A DNA stretch of 64,000 bases, from assembly GCA_020849855.1 (NCBI GenBank), contig JADZFO010000040.1, positions 142,705 to 206,704 of the forward strand. The letters are read 5' to 3'. Each line of letters begins with the position of its first letter. Position 1 is the first letter of the stretch. This stretch comes from a bacterium. GTDB lineage: Bacteria; 4484-113; JAFGCY01. The notes beneath the pieces were generated by a model. The model made no database searches. It saw only the letters and a program-made list of their open reading frames with translations, and had not been told where the DNA came from. Positions 49,348-58,208 of this stretch are shown piece by piece. Position numbers and translations under genes: made by a program.

Positions 49348-51795
49348 ATGGAGCCGAACGGCTGGCCCGTGGATGATTTGCCCATGAACAATCCCGCAGA
49401 GCAACTGGCGGAGCTGATGAACCAGCGGACTGCGCGCGGTCCCGCTGGCGCGGACAGGGATGCGCAGATCGAGCGGGTGGCGAATGCGCTCTATGCGGCT
49501 CTGGGGGCCAGGGCGGCGCCGGCTTTCGCCCGGAAGCTGCGCAGCTGGGCACAGCCCGTCGAGGACGTGGATGACCTGCAGCAGCTTGCGGCGGTGGCCT
49601 TCATCCGCGCCTGGCAGGAGGGCCGCATCCGCCCGGACGAAGCGGGCCAGCATACGGCCGAATCGGTTTCGCGCTATCTCTGGGGGCTGTGCAACAAGAT
49701 CTTTTTGCAGATCGTGAGGCGCCAGCGGGACGCGCTGGAGCTGGATGCCGAGCGGGCGCCAGGCTCGCTGCCCCGCAGCAGCGGGCTTTCTGATCTGCTG
49801 CTTGAGGCAACTGAAGCCGATGAGGAGCAGCGGCTCTGGGAAGTGCTGGCGGCTTTGCAGGGCCGCTGCAAGACTGAAGATCTGGTCATGGCCTGGCTGC
49901 ATGGCTGCGGCTTTTCGCCTGGCGAAATCTGCCTGCTGGCAGATGTGAGCATCAACATGCCGGCCCGGGCGCTGAAGCGTGTGGGCAGCAGCCTTAAGGA
50001 GCTGCTGCAGCTTGACGAGGAGCAGCCGGACTCCGGGCCCGGGAAAGGGCCGGCGGCCCGCGGTCCGGGCGCAGCGGCAGGAGGGCCAGTCAGGGCTGCG
50101 GCGCAGCCGCCGCCATCGCCTGCAGGAGCAAAAGAGCCGTGGATGGATATTCCGATAGAACTTCTGGCGCAGAAGATGTACGGCGAGCTGGCCGGCCGGA
50201 TGGGCCGCAGCGAGTTTCGCAGCCGCCTGCTGGAACAGGCCGCCGCCGCATTCTCCGGCCCTGACGGCAAGGGCGACGCGGGCGATGGGTCAATTGCCGA
50301 CGAGCTGGCCGCGCGGCGCGCGCTGATGCGCGACAACGGCGACTGGACCTGGGGTCTGCTCAGCAAGCGCGAGCGCATCAAGCTGCTGCAGCGCGACTTT
50401 GGCCTGCTCAGAGGCGGCGGGAGCGCGGACGGGGGAGCCGCGCAACTCGCCGCTTTGAGCAGGCTGCGCCCCAAGCTGCAAGAGATTTACCAGGAGCTGA
50501 ATCTGGCCCTGGAGGAGGCTGATTTGGACTACCTCCTGCCCTGCGCCGACCACCTGGCCAGCCTGCTGGATATGTCGAGCCGTTTTACAGAGGCACAGGC
50601 GCGCTATGAAGCGCTGCTGAACGGAGCACGGCGGCTGGACAGTCCCAGACTGGCGCTGCTGGCGCTGCTGGGTCTGAGCCAGGCGCACTGGCGCCTTGGC
50701 AGCTTTGGCACTGCGCGCGAGGAGGCCACGGCAGCCAGGGAGCTTGCAGTCACGCTCTGCGACCGCCGGAGCGAAGCAGCTTCGTTGCAGCATCTTGGTG
50801 CAGTGGAGACTTACGAAGGGAACTTCAATGCCGCGCGGGAGCAGTATGCCCTGGCGCTTGTGCTGCATCGCGAAACCGGCAACCGCTGGGGCGAAGCCAA
50901 CACACTGAATAAGATGGCGGTAGCAGCGCTGAGCCAGGGTGAACTGGCAGAGGCGCGCGAGCTCTTGAAGCAGGCGCTGGGGATATTCCGCGAACTCGGC
51001 GACCGGCGCAGCGAGGCGAACTGCCTGAACAACCTGGGCCTGGTCGACAACCTGCAGAGTGATTACGCCGGCGCGAAGCTGTTGCACGCGCAGGCGCTGA
51101 GCATCTACCGCGAGATCGGCGAGCGCCTGGGCGAAGCCAACTCGCTGGGCAACCTGGGGATGGTTGAGAACGAGCTGTGCAACTACGCGGCGGCAAGCGA
51201 GCATTACTCGCAGGCTCTGGTAGTTTTCCGCGACCTGGGGGACCGGCGCAGCATAGCCCTGACGCAGAGCAACCAGGCGGCTGTGGAGCATGACCAGGGT
51301 CATTTCGCTGCGGCGCGTGAGCTGGCGCAGCAGTCACTGGAGCTGTTTCGGGAGCTGGGCGACCAACACGGCGAGGCCCGGGCGCTGCACATCCTGGCCA
51401 ACGGCGAGCTGGAGCAGGGCCGCTACAGCGCGGCCTGCGAGCTCTATGCCAAGGCCCTGACGATCCGCAGCGCACTCGGCGCGGCCAGCGGTATTGTTGA
51501 TTCCTGCCCCTGGATGGCCAGCGCGCTGGCTGGCCGCAAGGATTTTCCTGCCGCAGCCATCCTTTTGCATGGGGCACAGAAACTAGCCCTTGAGCTGGAA
51601 TACGACCTTGGGCCCCATGGCCAGCGCCTGCTGGCAGCCACTCAGGCCGCGCTGGACTATGCCCTTAGTGCCGGCGAGCTTGACAGTGCCGAGCTGGAAG
51701 CGCTGGGCCGGCGCGGTGAGAGCATGACTGTCGAGGAACTGGCTGCCTACGCCATGGAAGCTCTGACTAAGGGCACTGCTTCTGCAGAACCTTAG
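49348..51795 (+). CDS. Sigma-70-like protein fused to C-terminal TPR array
   Basis: The 815-residue protein has residues ~40-130 similar to sigma region 2 (VEDVDDLQQLAAVAFIRAWQEG ... SRYLWGLCNKIFLQIVRRQRD). Residues ~150-215 resemble region 4 (RLWEVLAAL...GFSPGEICLLADVSINMPARALKRVGSSLKELL). After a Pro/Gly/Ala linker, from ~390 to ~760 there are eight or nine 40-residue TPRs of the G(D/E)R(R/L)(S/G)EANxLxNLG type. Such fusions suggest an ECF-like regulator controlled by protein contacts. Two short frames, a downstream ATG at 49384 and weak ribosome sites leave the exact start open. No anti-sigma gene is adjacent. Confidence 0.75.
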   Translation: MEPNGWPVDDLPMNNPAEQLAELMNQRTARGPAGADRDAQIERVANALYAALGARAAPAFARKLRSWAQPVEDVDDLQQLAAVAFIRAWQEGRIRPDEAGQHTAESVSRYLWGLCNKIFLQIVRRQRDALELDAERAPGSLPRSSGLSDLLLEATEADEEQRLWEVLAALQGRCKTEDLVMAWLHGCGFSPGEICLLADVSINMPARALKRVGSSLKELLQLDEEQPDSGPGKGPAARGPGAAAGGPVRAAAQPPPSPAGAKEPWMDIPIELLAQKMYGELAGRMGRSEFRSRLLEQAAAAFSGPDGKGDAGDGSIADELAARRALMRDNGDWTWGLLSKRERIKLLQRDFGLLRGGGSADGGAAQLAALSRLRPKLQEIYQELNLALEEADLDYLLPCADHLASLLDMSSRFTEAQARYEALLNGARRLDSPRLALLALLGLSQAHWRLGSFGTAREEATAARELAVTLCDRRSEAASLQHLGAVETYEGNFNAAREQYALALVLHRETGNRWGEANTLNKMAVAALSQGELAEARELLKQALGIFRELGDRRSEANCLNNLGLVDNLQSDYAGAKLLHAQALSIYREIGERLGEANSLGNLGMVENELCNYAAASEHYSQALVVFRDLGDRRSIALTQSNQAAVEHDQGHFAAARELAQQSLELFRELGDQHGEARALHILANGELEQGRYSAACELYAKALTIRSALGAASGIVDSCPWMASALAGRKDFPAAAILLHGAQKLALELEYDLGPHGQRLLAATQAALDYALSAGELDSAELEALGRRGESMTVEELAAYAMEALTKGTASAEP

Positions 51796-51890
51796 AGCGA
51801 AGATGGTGAGTCCCCCAACTCGACATACAAAGTGCGCTGCCTGCGCCCCTATCAGCCACATCGCAGGAGACTTGGCGCACTCTGCGGACC

Positions 51891-53030
51891 CTACAGGACC
51901 CGCTGCAGGAAGTCCAGCGTATTGCCCTGGAAGTTATCACGGCCGATGCCGTGCGCGGCATCAAAGCTGAGCAGCAGAAAATCAGCCGCGCTGAATGGCG
52001 CGGCCCCGGGAGTATCGATCTGCTCACCGGGCAGGGGGCCGAAATCAGCCATGCTCTTCGCTTCCAGTTTGCCCAGCGAGCGCAGCATGGCCCTGAGCAG
52101 ATAGGCCTGGCTAATGGGCGCGTTGAGGTCTTCCCTGCCGTGCAGGATCAGCACGCGGGCGCTGAGCTGGCCCATGTCCAGCAGGCTGGAGCGCTGGCGC
52201 GCGGCGACGGGATCCAGCTTCCAGGCGGCGGCGGTCAGGGCCATCTGCTCCGGACTGGCGCCGGGGGTCAGCGCCGGGGCGTCAGTCGGCAGCATCGAGA
52301 GCGTCTCCAGCATCATGTTGCGGCGGATCATCAGCGAGTCGATCTCCTTGAAGGCCAGCTCAAGGTCGTAGATCCCGCCGCCAAAAACCGCGGCTTTGAT
52401 ATCGCCGCGGCGGGTGGCGAGCAGCGAAGCGGCGATGGCGCCGCGGGAAAAGCCGACGACACCCAGGCGCGCCGCATCAACATGCTGGCTGGCCTTGAGC
52501 TTGTCAAAGGCCGCGCCGAGGACCTCCATCGTCCAGGGGCCGACAAAGTCCGCCGGGCCGTCAGAGGCGCCCATGCCGGGCTGGCTGACGGCGATGCAGT
52601 AGTAGCCTGCGGCGGAGAAGCGGATGCCGTTGTCGGCCCAGTCGCGGGCTGACATGCCATAGCCGGGGATCAGCAAAAGACCGGGCCAGGGGCCGGAGCC
52701 GGCCGGGACATAGGCCACGGCTTCGACATTCCTGAAGCTGCCTCCCATGGACTGGTCCGGCAGGCTGAAGGACATGTTCTTCAGCAGCACGCCGCTGGGC
52801 TGATGCACCGCACTGCCGTGGGCATCCAGCTCTGCCAGCAGCGCGCTGTAGTCCGGGCGCTCCGGGCCTGCGGTGCCAGAAGGCTGATTCGGCCGGGCCG
52901 ACTTCTGCCCGAGCGGCGCGGCCTGCGCTGGAACAACAACGGCGCTTAGGACCACTGTGCCAAGCAGCGCGACGCCAAGGCATGCGGCGTCAATGACAGC
53001 GCGAAGCAGCCGGCGGCGTGTTGAATGCAT
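51891..53030 (-). CDS. Secreted alpha/beta hydrolase (prolyl oligopeptidase/dienelactone hydrolase-like)
   Basis: The 379-residue protein has a twin-Arg-like, basic N-terminus (STRRRLLRAV) and a hydrophobic signal segment. The catalytic residues are readable: nucleophile Ser in VGFSRGAIA (G-x-S-x-G), Asp in LILHGREDLNAP, His in DAAHGIGRD. An oxyanion/entry motif, LLIPGYGMSARDW, precedes them. It probably cleaves an ester or amide outside the cytoplasm. ATG 53030 has GGAG 9 nt upstream; ATG 53045 is 15 bp earlier. It is monocistronic as far as visible. Confidence 0.82.
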   Translation of the reverse strand: MHSTRRRLLRAVIDAACLGVALLGTVVLSAVVVPAQAAPLGQKSARPNQPSGTAGPERPDYSALLAELDAHGSAVHQPSGVLLKNMSFSLPDQSMGGSFRNVEAVAYVPAGSGPWPGLLLIPGYGMSARDWADNGIRFSAAGYYCIAVSQPGMGASDGPADFVGPWTMEVLGAAFDKLKASQHVDAARLGVVGFSRGAIAASLLATRRGDIKAAVFGGGIYDLELAFKEIDSLMIRRNMMLETLSMLPTDAPALTPGASPEQMALTAAAWKLDPVAARQRSSLLDMGQLSARVLILHGREDLNAPISQAYLLRAMLRSLGKLEAKSMADFGPLPGEQIDTPGAAPFSAADFLLLSFDAAHGIGRDNFQGNTLDFLQRVL

Positions 53031-53150
53031 CTTGGCGGACTCCATAGTGCAGGCAGCACCTTTTGCAGACGCAGGTCAGCACCGCAATGTTAGATCCCGA
53101 CCTGCAATTGCCCAATCAGTACCTGAACACGACCAAGAGACGGCGGCGAA

Positions 53151-56100
53151 TCAGCGTCCCGGCCCGAGGCAGACTAGTGTGCCCGGTTCCTCAGCGTAAT
53201 ACAAATGGCCGTCCGCTGATATTGCCATGTTGCTGCTTCCGATACTGCCATCCGTACCGTGGAAGCTCCAGCTGATAGCGCCTTCAGGTGCAAGACAATA
53301 CAGCGAGCCACCAGTGCTGTACTCCGCGTGAAGCTTGCAGTAGGCTCTGCCTGTGTTATCAGAGACAATGCTGTCTAGGCGGCCCACTTCGTGCAGATCG
53401 CCGAGTTCCATGCGCCAGAGCTGAACCCCGTCAGAAGACAGGCGCGCAAGCGAGTTATCCCCCCGCCCGACAATGATGGAGTTGTCCGGCCCAAGCGCCA
53501 GCAGGGCGCTGTCCAGCCCCTTCTGATACCAGCGCAGGGTTCCGTCAGGATTCAGGCACAGGAGGTAAGGGATCGACTGCGAATCAGGAGGATGGTTGCT
53601 GGCCCCCCTAAGCCACCACTCAACGTTCGGCACCCAGTGAACATACATGCTGATGTAAATGGAACCATCAGGGGCTGTGACTGGACGATCACTCAGCGAG
53701 GCCGCAAGAAATTGTCCATCGACGGCCGGGACGCGGCTGGCGGGTGAGAACCGCCAGCGCTCAACACCCGAAGGGTCCAGGCAGACCAGGTCATGGGTGG
53801 CGTAGTCCTTGTCGTCGTAGTAGTAAGAGCGGGAGGTCTCATCGCGCATCAGGATGCTGGAGTCCTGGCGGAAGTGCAACGGTACTGTCCCGGGCTCACG
53901 GTCGAAGACCTCGGTCAGAGAGTTGTCGGGTCCGAGCACTGACACCCGCATTCGATAGCTAAAGCGATCATCAGGATCAGGGTTGTAAATCTCTGATAAG
54001 TAGATGCGGCCCTCACGATCCTGGCCGGCAAAGCTGACTTCGCCCTCGCCATGGCCGAGTTCAGTCTGGATGCCACCCAGTGACAAACTGCTGAATGACC
54101 AGGAATGCTCGCGCCACCAGTCATCATATGTAATCTGAACCGAGTTGAAGAGCCGCCCGTCGAGGCCCATTGGCTGCGGGAAAGGTGCTGGCTGATATGG
54201 CGCGGAGTTCCAGATAATGCGGCCTTCAGGGTCAACCGCCGCGGGCTGAGAAAACTCTGACTGTAAGAGGACGATGCCCCCCGGTCCGATTGAAATCTGA
54301 TCCAGCCGCAGAAAGTCTGGGAGCGCCAGCTTCCAGGCCAGACTATAGGAATCGGGACCGCCAGTTTTTGCTCGCGAAGTGTTGTTGAGGTCTGCGCGGC
54401 TGCTCAGCCATTGTGCAACCTCGTCGCCTGCTTCATCTGGTTCGCAGCGCAGCCGTGGAGTCTCGGGGCCTGCGCCATGCTCATTGAAAGCTCTGACCCA
54501 GTAGAGTGCGCCTCTCGCCGGCACTTCTGTATCAAGCCAGCTTGTTTCCTGGCCGACCTCAGTGTAAGGCTCGCTGCTGCTGTTGCGGTAAATCTGATAG
54601 CCCAGTGCGCCGGGCGCCGCTTCCCAGCCCAGGCGGGCACAGTCGCTGAAGTTGCCGGCGGAGGTCCAGAAGCCTGAGGGCGCAGGTGGCGGCCCTGAGG
54701 CCGCAGAGTAGCAAAGCAGACGGTTCTCTGAATTGACTATCAGGCTTCCTGCAGGGCTGACTGCCAGGTTGTCGGAGGAACTATGAGGACTGTCAAGTTC
54801 CCACAGCTTCCGACCCTTGTCATCCAGGCACAGCAGTCCATCCTCAGTCAGAAGGTAAAACTGCCCTGGCTGGGCATAGGCGTAGTCGCGAAGATAGTTG
54901 TCAGGGCCAAGACGATAAGTCCACTGCGGCTGGGCAGCAACATTCAGACAACGAATCACCACGTCGCTATCTCCCGATTCGGGATCAGGAGGGAGCTTTT
55001 CAGACACAACAAACCTGCCTGTGCCGTCCGTCCCATGGAGCCCCATGAATGGATCTCCAGCGGCGCTGCGGTACCTGTAAACTACCGCCCCCGAGTGGTT
55101 TAGAACATCGACACCACCTATTGTGTCTCTCAGGATGTATGTGCCAAGAAGTGAGACACTTGGGTAAGTCATCTCTTCCGGGTTTTGTGGCGGACTGCGC
55201 CAGAGCTCAAGGCCTGCTGCGCTGACCTTGATCAGATCATCACCCGAGTGGCAGATCATTTCGCCGTATTCGTCGACCGCCGACCTGAGGAGATTAACGC
55301 CCGGCAAAGCACTGACCCAGAGCAGTTCGCCTTCCAGGTCCAGGCCGCACAGCAGATGCTCGTACTTCCTTGTCTCAACGGTGGCAAAGATAGTGTTTTT
55401 TCCGTTGTAAAGGAGTTGATCAGGCGCAAAGCCAAGTTCCTTACCTTCAAACTGCTCCGGCAGGCGCCTGGCCCAAGCGACGGAACCGTCGGGGTTGAAA
55501 GCCGCAAAGTGATAATCAAAGCAGGTCAGGATGCGTCCGTCATTCAGTAGTTGAATGTTCGTGTAGTCCATTTCCTTTGACCAGCGCTCGTGTCCACTTG
55601 CATCCAGCGCAATCAGTCTGTCCACGTACTGCGCATAAATGGTGCCGTCGTCCGCGATCAGCGTGTCTACACCTCTTCCGTCCTCGCCAGGCTGGCGGCC
55701 GCGCTGCCATTGCAGATTCGGGCGACGGACAGACAGCGCTCTGCTGTTGCCGCTGCGGCCTACATCTCCATCAGCGGCATTCCAGCTGAGGGGACCGCCA
55801 CGTCCGCTGCCTTCCCCCTGAGGATTGCTGGTCCAGCCGAACAAAACATCCGATCCGCTGCTCGTTGAATACCTTTCCAGCCCTGTATAGGCGTGGATCC
55901 GGTACTGCCTGATGTGTCCGGAAGCAAGGTTTACATCCAACCAGCTGAGCTCTTCGGCGGAGACTTTGGCGAGCGTCCTGTAATGCTCGTCATCAACAAT
56001 CTCGTACCGGGTGGCAAAGGGAACGGCCTGCCAGGTCAGCAGTACTCCGTCGCTGCGCGTCCCGTGCGTTACTTCGGCTTCAATCTCAGTGTTGATCTTA

Positions 56101-56240
56101 TCGACGGCTGCGCTGCTTTCCGGGGCGAAGGCAGCCCCACCCTTTGCGCCGCAGGATGCAAGGCTCCAGCAGGCAAACAGGAGAAGCGCAGCCGCGCCGA
56201 TGGCTGCCATGAACCGCAGGTATGAAGAAGCTAAACCCAA
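53151..56240 (-). CDS. Large lipoprotein with PQQ-like beta-propeller and FN3-like domains
   Basis: The 1029-residue protein starts at TTG 56240, which is decided by AGGAG 6 nt upstream; the nearest ATG is 30 bp later. The lipobox is SLASC (Cys30). Residues ~45-130 and ~555-620 look like fibronectin-type beta-sandwiches (TWQAVPFATRYEIVDDE; GWEAAPGALGYQIYRNSS). The rest contains many blades of the form G-x-L-x-C-L-(D/N)-x-x-G-x-x-x-W (for example LICLDDKGRKLWELD, LLCLNPDGTLRWYQKG), as in PQQ/Kelch-like propellers. It should sit on the outer membrane or face the periplasm. Ligand is unknown. Confidence 0.8.
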   Translation of the reverse strand: MGLASSYLRFMAAIGAAALLLFACWSLASCGAKGGAAFAPESSAAVDKINTEIEAEVTHGTRSDGVLLTWQAVPFATRYEIVDDEHYRTLAKVSAEELSWLDVNLASGHIRQYRIHAYTGLERYSTSSGSDVLFGWTSNPQGEGSGRGGPLSWNAADGDVGRSGNSRALSVRRPNLQWQRGRQPGEDGRGVDTLIADDGTIYAQYVDRLIALDASGHERWSKEMDYTNIQLLNDGRILTCFDYHFAAFNPDGSVAWARRLPEQFEGKELGFAPDQLLYNGKNTIFATVETRKYEHLLCGLDLEGELLWVSALPGVNLLRSAVDEYGEMICHSGDDLIKVSAAGLELWRSPPQNPEEMTYPSVSLLGTYILRDTIGGVDVLNHSGAVVYRYRSAAGDPFMGLHGTDGTGRFVVSEKLPPDPESGDSDVVIRCLNVAAQPQWTYRLGPDNYLRDYAYAQPGQFYLLTEDGLLCLDDKGRKLWELDSPHSSSDNLAVSPAGSLIVNSENRLLCYSAASGPPPAPSGFWTSAGNFSDCARLGWEAAPGALGYQIYRNSSSEPYTEVGQETSWLDTEVPARGALYWVRAFNEHGAGPETPRLRCEPDEAGDEVAQWLSSRADLNNTSRAKTGGPDSYSLAWKLALPDFLRLDQISIGPGGIVLLQSEFSQPAAVDPEGRIIWNSAPYQPAPFPQPMGLDGRLFNSVQITYDDWWREHSWSFSSLSLGGIQTELGHGEGEVSFAGQDREGRIYLSEIYNPDPDDRFSYRMRVSVLGPDNSLTEVFDREPGTVPLHFRQDSSILMRDETSRSYYYDDKDYATHDLVCLDPSGVERWRFSPASRVPAVDGQFLAASLSDRPVTAPDGSIYISMYVHWVPNVEWWLRGASNHPPDSQSIPYLLCLNPDGTLRWYQKGLDSALLALGPDNSIIVGRGDNSLARLSSDGVQLWRMELGDLHEVGRLDSIVSDNTGRAYCKLHAEYSTGGSLYCLAPEGAISWSFHGTDGSIGSSNMAISADGHLYYAEEPGTLVCLGPGR

Positions 56241-56316
56241 TTCCAGCTCCTGGTATCCAGAACACTTTAACAGAATCTGACGAGTTCAGGAGCAAGTCCA
56301 GGACGGCAGTGTTAAC

Positions 56317-57273
56317 TCAGTTCCACCTGAAGGCGCGGCGGTTGAAGTTCTGCGCCAGCCAGCGGCCAAAGCGGCCGTCAATGGCTACCAGGCCGACGCC
56401 GATGAGGGCCATGCCGGCGTAGTGGCGGGCGAAGAGCTGTTCATGCAGGACAAGCACGCCCAGCACGGTGGCGGAAATGGGGATCAGGAAGGTGACGAGT
56501 GTCGTGTTAGCGGCACCGGCGGTGGCCAGGAGCTTGAAGTACATGATGTAAGCCAGGGCGGTGGACAGCACGCCCAGGGCGAGAATAGACCAGAGGCTGG
56601 CGGGACCGGGCAGCGGGCGCAGCCAGGGCTTGTCGAAGAGCAGCACGAGGGGCAGGCTGAGCAGCGTGGTGGCGATGACCTGGCTGCTGGCGATGCTGAG
56701 CGGCTCAATGTGCTTCAGGCGCCGGCTGTAGATCGCCGAGATGGCGTAAAGCGCGGCGGCGGCAAGGGCGGCGAGCTGGGCCAGCAGGTTGTCGCCGAGG
56801 CCCTGCAGCGCATCAGGGCCGATGAGCACGGCCACGCCGCCCAGGCCGGCAACCACGCCGGTGATGCGCGCCGGGGTCAGGCGCTGGTCGTGGGTGATGA
56901 AGTGCAGGCAGAGCGCGGCGAAGACTGGCGTGGTGGCGTTGAACACGGCGGCCAGGCCGCTGGAGATGTACTGCTCGGCCCAGCAGATCAGGCTGAAGGG
57001 GATCAGCGCGTTAAGCAGGGCCATTACCGTGATGTCCCAGAGGTCGCGCGGGGCTGTCGGGAACTTCAGGCCAGAGATAAGCAGTGCAGCGCAAAGGACG
57101 AGCGCGCCAAGCAGGCAGCGCGCGAGGACGATGCTGAAGGGGCCCATCTCGGCGACCGCCACCTTCATGAAGAAGTAGGAGCCGCCCCAGATCGCGCCCA
57201 GGATGAAGAGCTGCAGCCACTGGCCGGCGCTCATGTGCGCGTGCGGGGGAGAACTGGGGCTGGATGGGGGCAC
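56317..57273 (-). CDS. EamA/DMT-superfamily transporter
   Basis: The 318-residue protein has ten predicted membrane helices in two EamA repeats. The first begins LFILGAIWGGSYFFMKVAVAEMGPFSIVLARCLLGA; the second begins LAALAAAALYAISAIYSRRLKHIEPLSIASSQVI. The E-Q-Y-I-x-S-x-x-A-x-x-x-x-x-x-x-P-V-F motif of the family is present. It is probably an amino-acid or metabolite exporter; substrate cannot be told. The start is GTG, 5 nt after GATAAT on the minus strand. Confidence 0.9.
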   Translation of the reverse strand: MPPSSPSSPPHAHMSAGQWLQLFILGAIWGGSYFFMKVAVAEMGPFSIVLARCLLGALVLCAALLISGLKFPTAPRDLWDITVMALLNALIPFSLICWAEQYISSGLAAVFNATTPVFAALCLHFITHDQRLTPARITGVVAGLGGVAVLIGPDALQGLGDNLLAQLAALAAAALYAISAIYSRRLKHIEPLSIASSQVIATTLLSLPLVLLFDKPWLRPLPGPASLWSILALGVLSTALAYIMYFKLLATAGAANTTLVTFLIPISATVLGVLVLHEQLFARHYAGMALIGVGLVAIDGRFGRWLAQNFNRRAFRWN

Positions 57274-57278
57274 GCGGG

Positions 57279-57284
57279 ATTATC
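57279..57284 (-). promoter_or_regulatory. -10 box GATAAT 5 nt before the EamA gene
   Basis: GATAAT, 5 nt, GTG on the minus strand, close to the spacing of the leaderless set. Confidence 0.4.
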
Positions 57285-57355
57285 GCACTGTTCATCGCGG
57301 ACAGGCCGGCGATGAGGAGCTACCGCACGCAGGCGCTGATGCAGAGCCGCGGCGA

Positions 57356-57391
57356 ACTTGCACGCTTCTGCAAGTACATGCTATGTTCTAA
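57356..57391 (+). promoter_or_regulatory. Inverted repeat overlapping a putative promoter
   Basis: ACTTGCA-cgcttc-TGCAAGT (57356-57375) overlaps a TTGCAC -35-like element. TATGTT lies about 18 nt further on, 25 bp before the PKD lipoprotein start. A repressor site is plausible but inferred. Confidence 0.35.
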
Positions 57392-57416
57392 CTTCATCAA
57401 AACGGTGAGGAAAGCG

Positions 57417-58160
57417 ATGTCAAAGACACTCAGCGCTGTCATCCTCGCCGCTGTGATTCTGTTCTCTACGGCCTGTGGCGGCCAAAGTGCGGACAAGCTG
57501 TCCGACAATACTGCAAACGTGCAGCCAGGGCTGCCGCTGCCACCCACAAGCCTCCCCGCTCCAAGCGAACTGGATGCACTGCACCAGGCCAGCGGGCTGG
57601 TTGAGACTCTGATCGGGGGCAAATTCAGCCTGCAGCGCAGCGCCGGGGCGCAGGAGCAGGGAAGCGCCCTCGTTCTGGACGCCAGTGCCGGAGGGCCGCG
57701 CCTGGGCAGTGTGCCGGAGTGGGCACTCTACGGCTTTGACAGCGGATCAAATGACCTGGACAGCCTGCAGGTGCAGCTGGATGTGCCGGAGGGCAGCAGC
57801 GCCTACATCCTGCTGGCGGATTACGCCAGCGGCCGCTGGGAGCTGCATGGTCCGTACACAGCGCTGAAGACCCTGCTGCTGGACGATCCGAAGTACCTCT
57901 CCCCCGGGGGGACCCTGTACTGCACCGTACTGAGCCCGCAGGGCAGCAGCATTACAGTCAACGCCCTGAGCGTGCGCACGATCAACCCCAACAATGAGGC
58001 GCCGACGGCCGATCTGCAGGCCAGCTCCCTGATCGGCCTCATTCCCTTCAGCATTGACTTTGACGCCAGTGCAAGCACTGACCCAGACGGCACAATCGTC
58101 GAGTACGCCTGGGACTGGGACGCGGACGGCGGCTATGAGCAGTTTAGCGACCAGCCGTAG
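57417..58160 (+). CDS. N-terminal part of a PKD lipoprotein, ended by an in-frame TAG
   Basis: The 247-residue product starts at ATG 57417 with GGAAA 5 nt upstream. It has a lipoprotein signal ending in STAC (Cys20), an unknown beta-rich domain (~55-175), and the first half of a PKD domain (SIDFDASASTDPDGTIVEYAWDWDADGGYEQFSDQP). The stop at 58158-58160 cuts this domain. The sequence immediately after continues it in the same frame. Either the gene is a recent nonsense mutant, the base is a sequencing error, or the codon is read through. Confidence 0.75.
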   Translation: MSKTLSAVILAAVILFSTACGGQSADKLSDNTANVQPGLPLPPTSLPAPSELDALHQASGLVETLIGGKFSLQRSAGAQEQGSALVLDASAGGPRLGSVPEWALYGFDSGSNDLDSLQVQLDVPEGSSAYILLADYASGRWELHGPYTALKTLLLDDPKYLSPGGTLYCTVLSPQGSSITVNALSVRTINPNNEAPTADLQASSLIGLIPFSIDFDASASTDPDGTIVEYAWDWDADGGYEQFSDQP

Positions 58161-58208
58161 CTGACGCATGTCTTCACCCAGCCCGGCCTCATTGATGTCC
58201 GCCTGCGT

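Noticed and set aside
58158-58160. Programmed recoding (amber readthrough or pyrrolysine)
   Set aside because: Only one such case is visible, no suppressor tRNA or PylS-like gene is in the window, and the next lipoprotein gene is also broken. Mutation or sequencing error is simpler.
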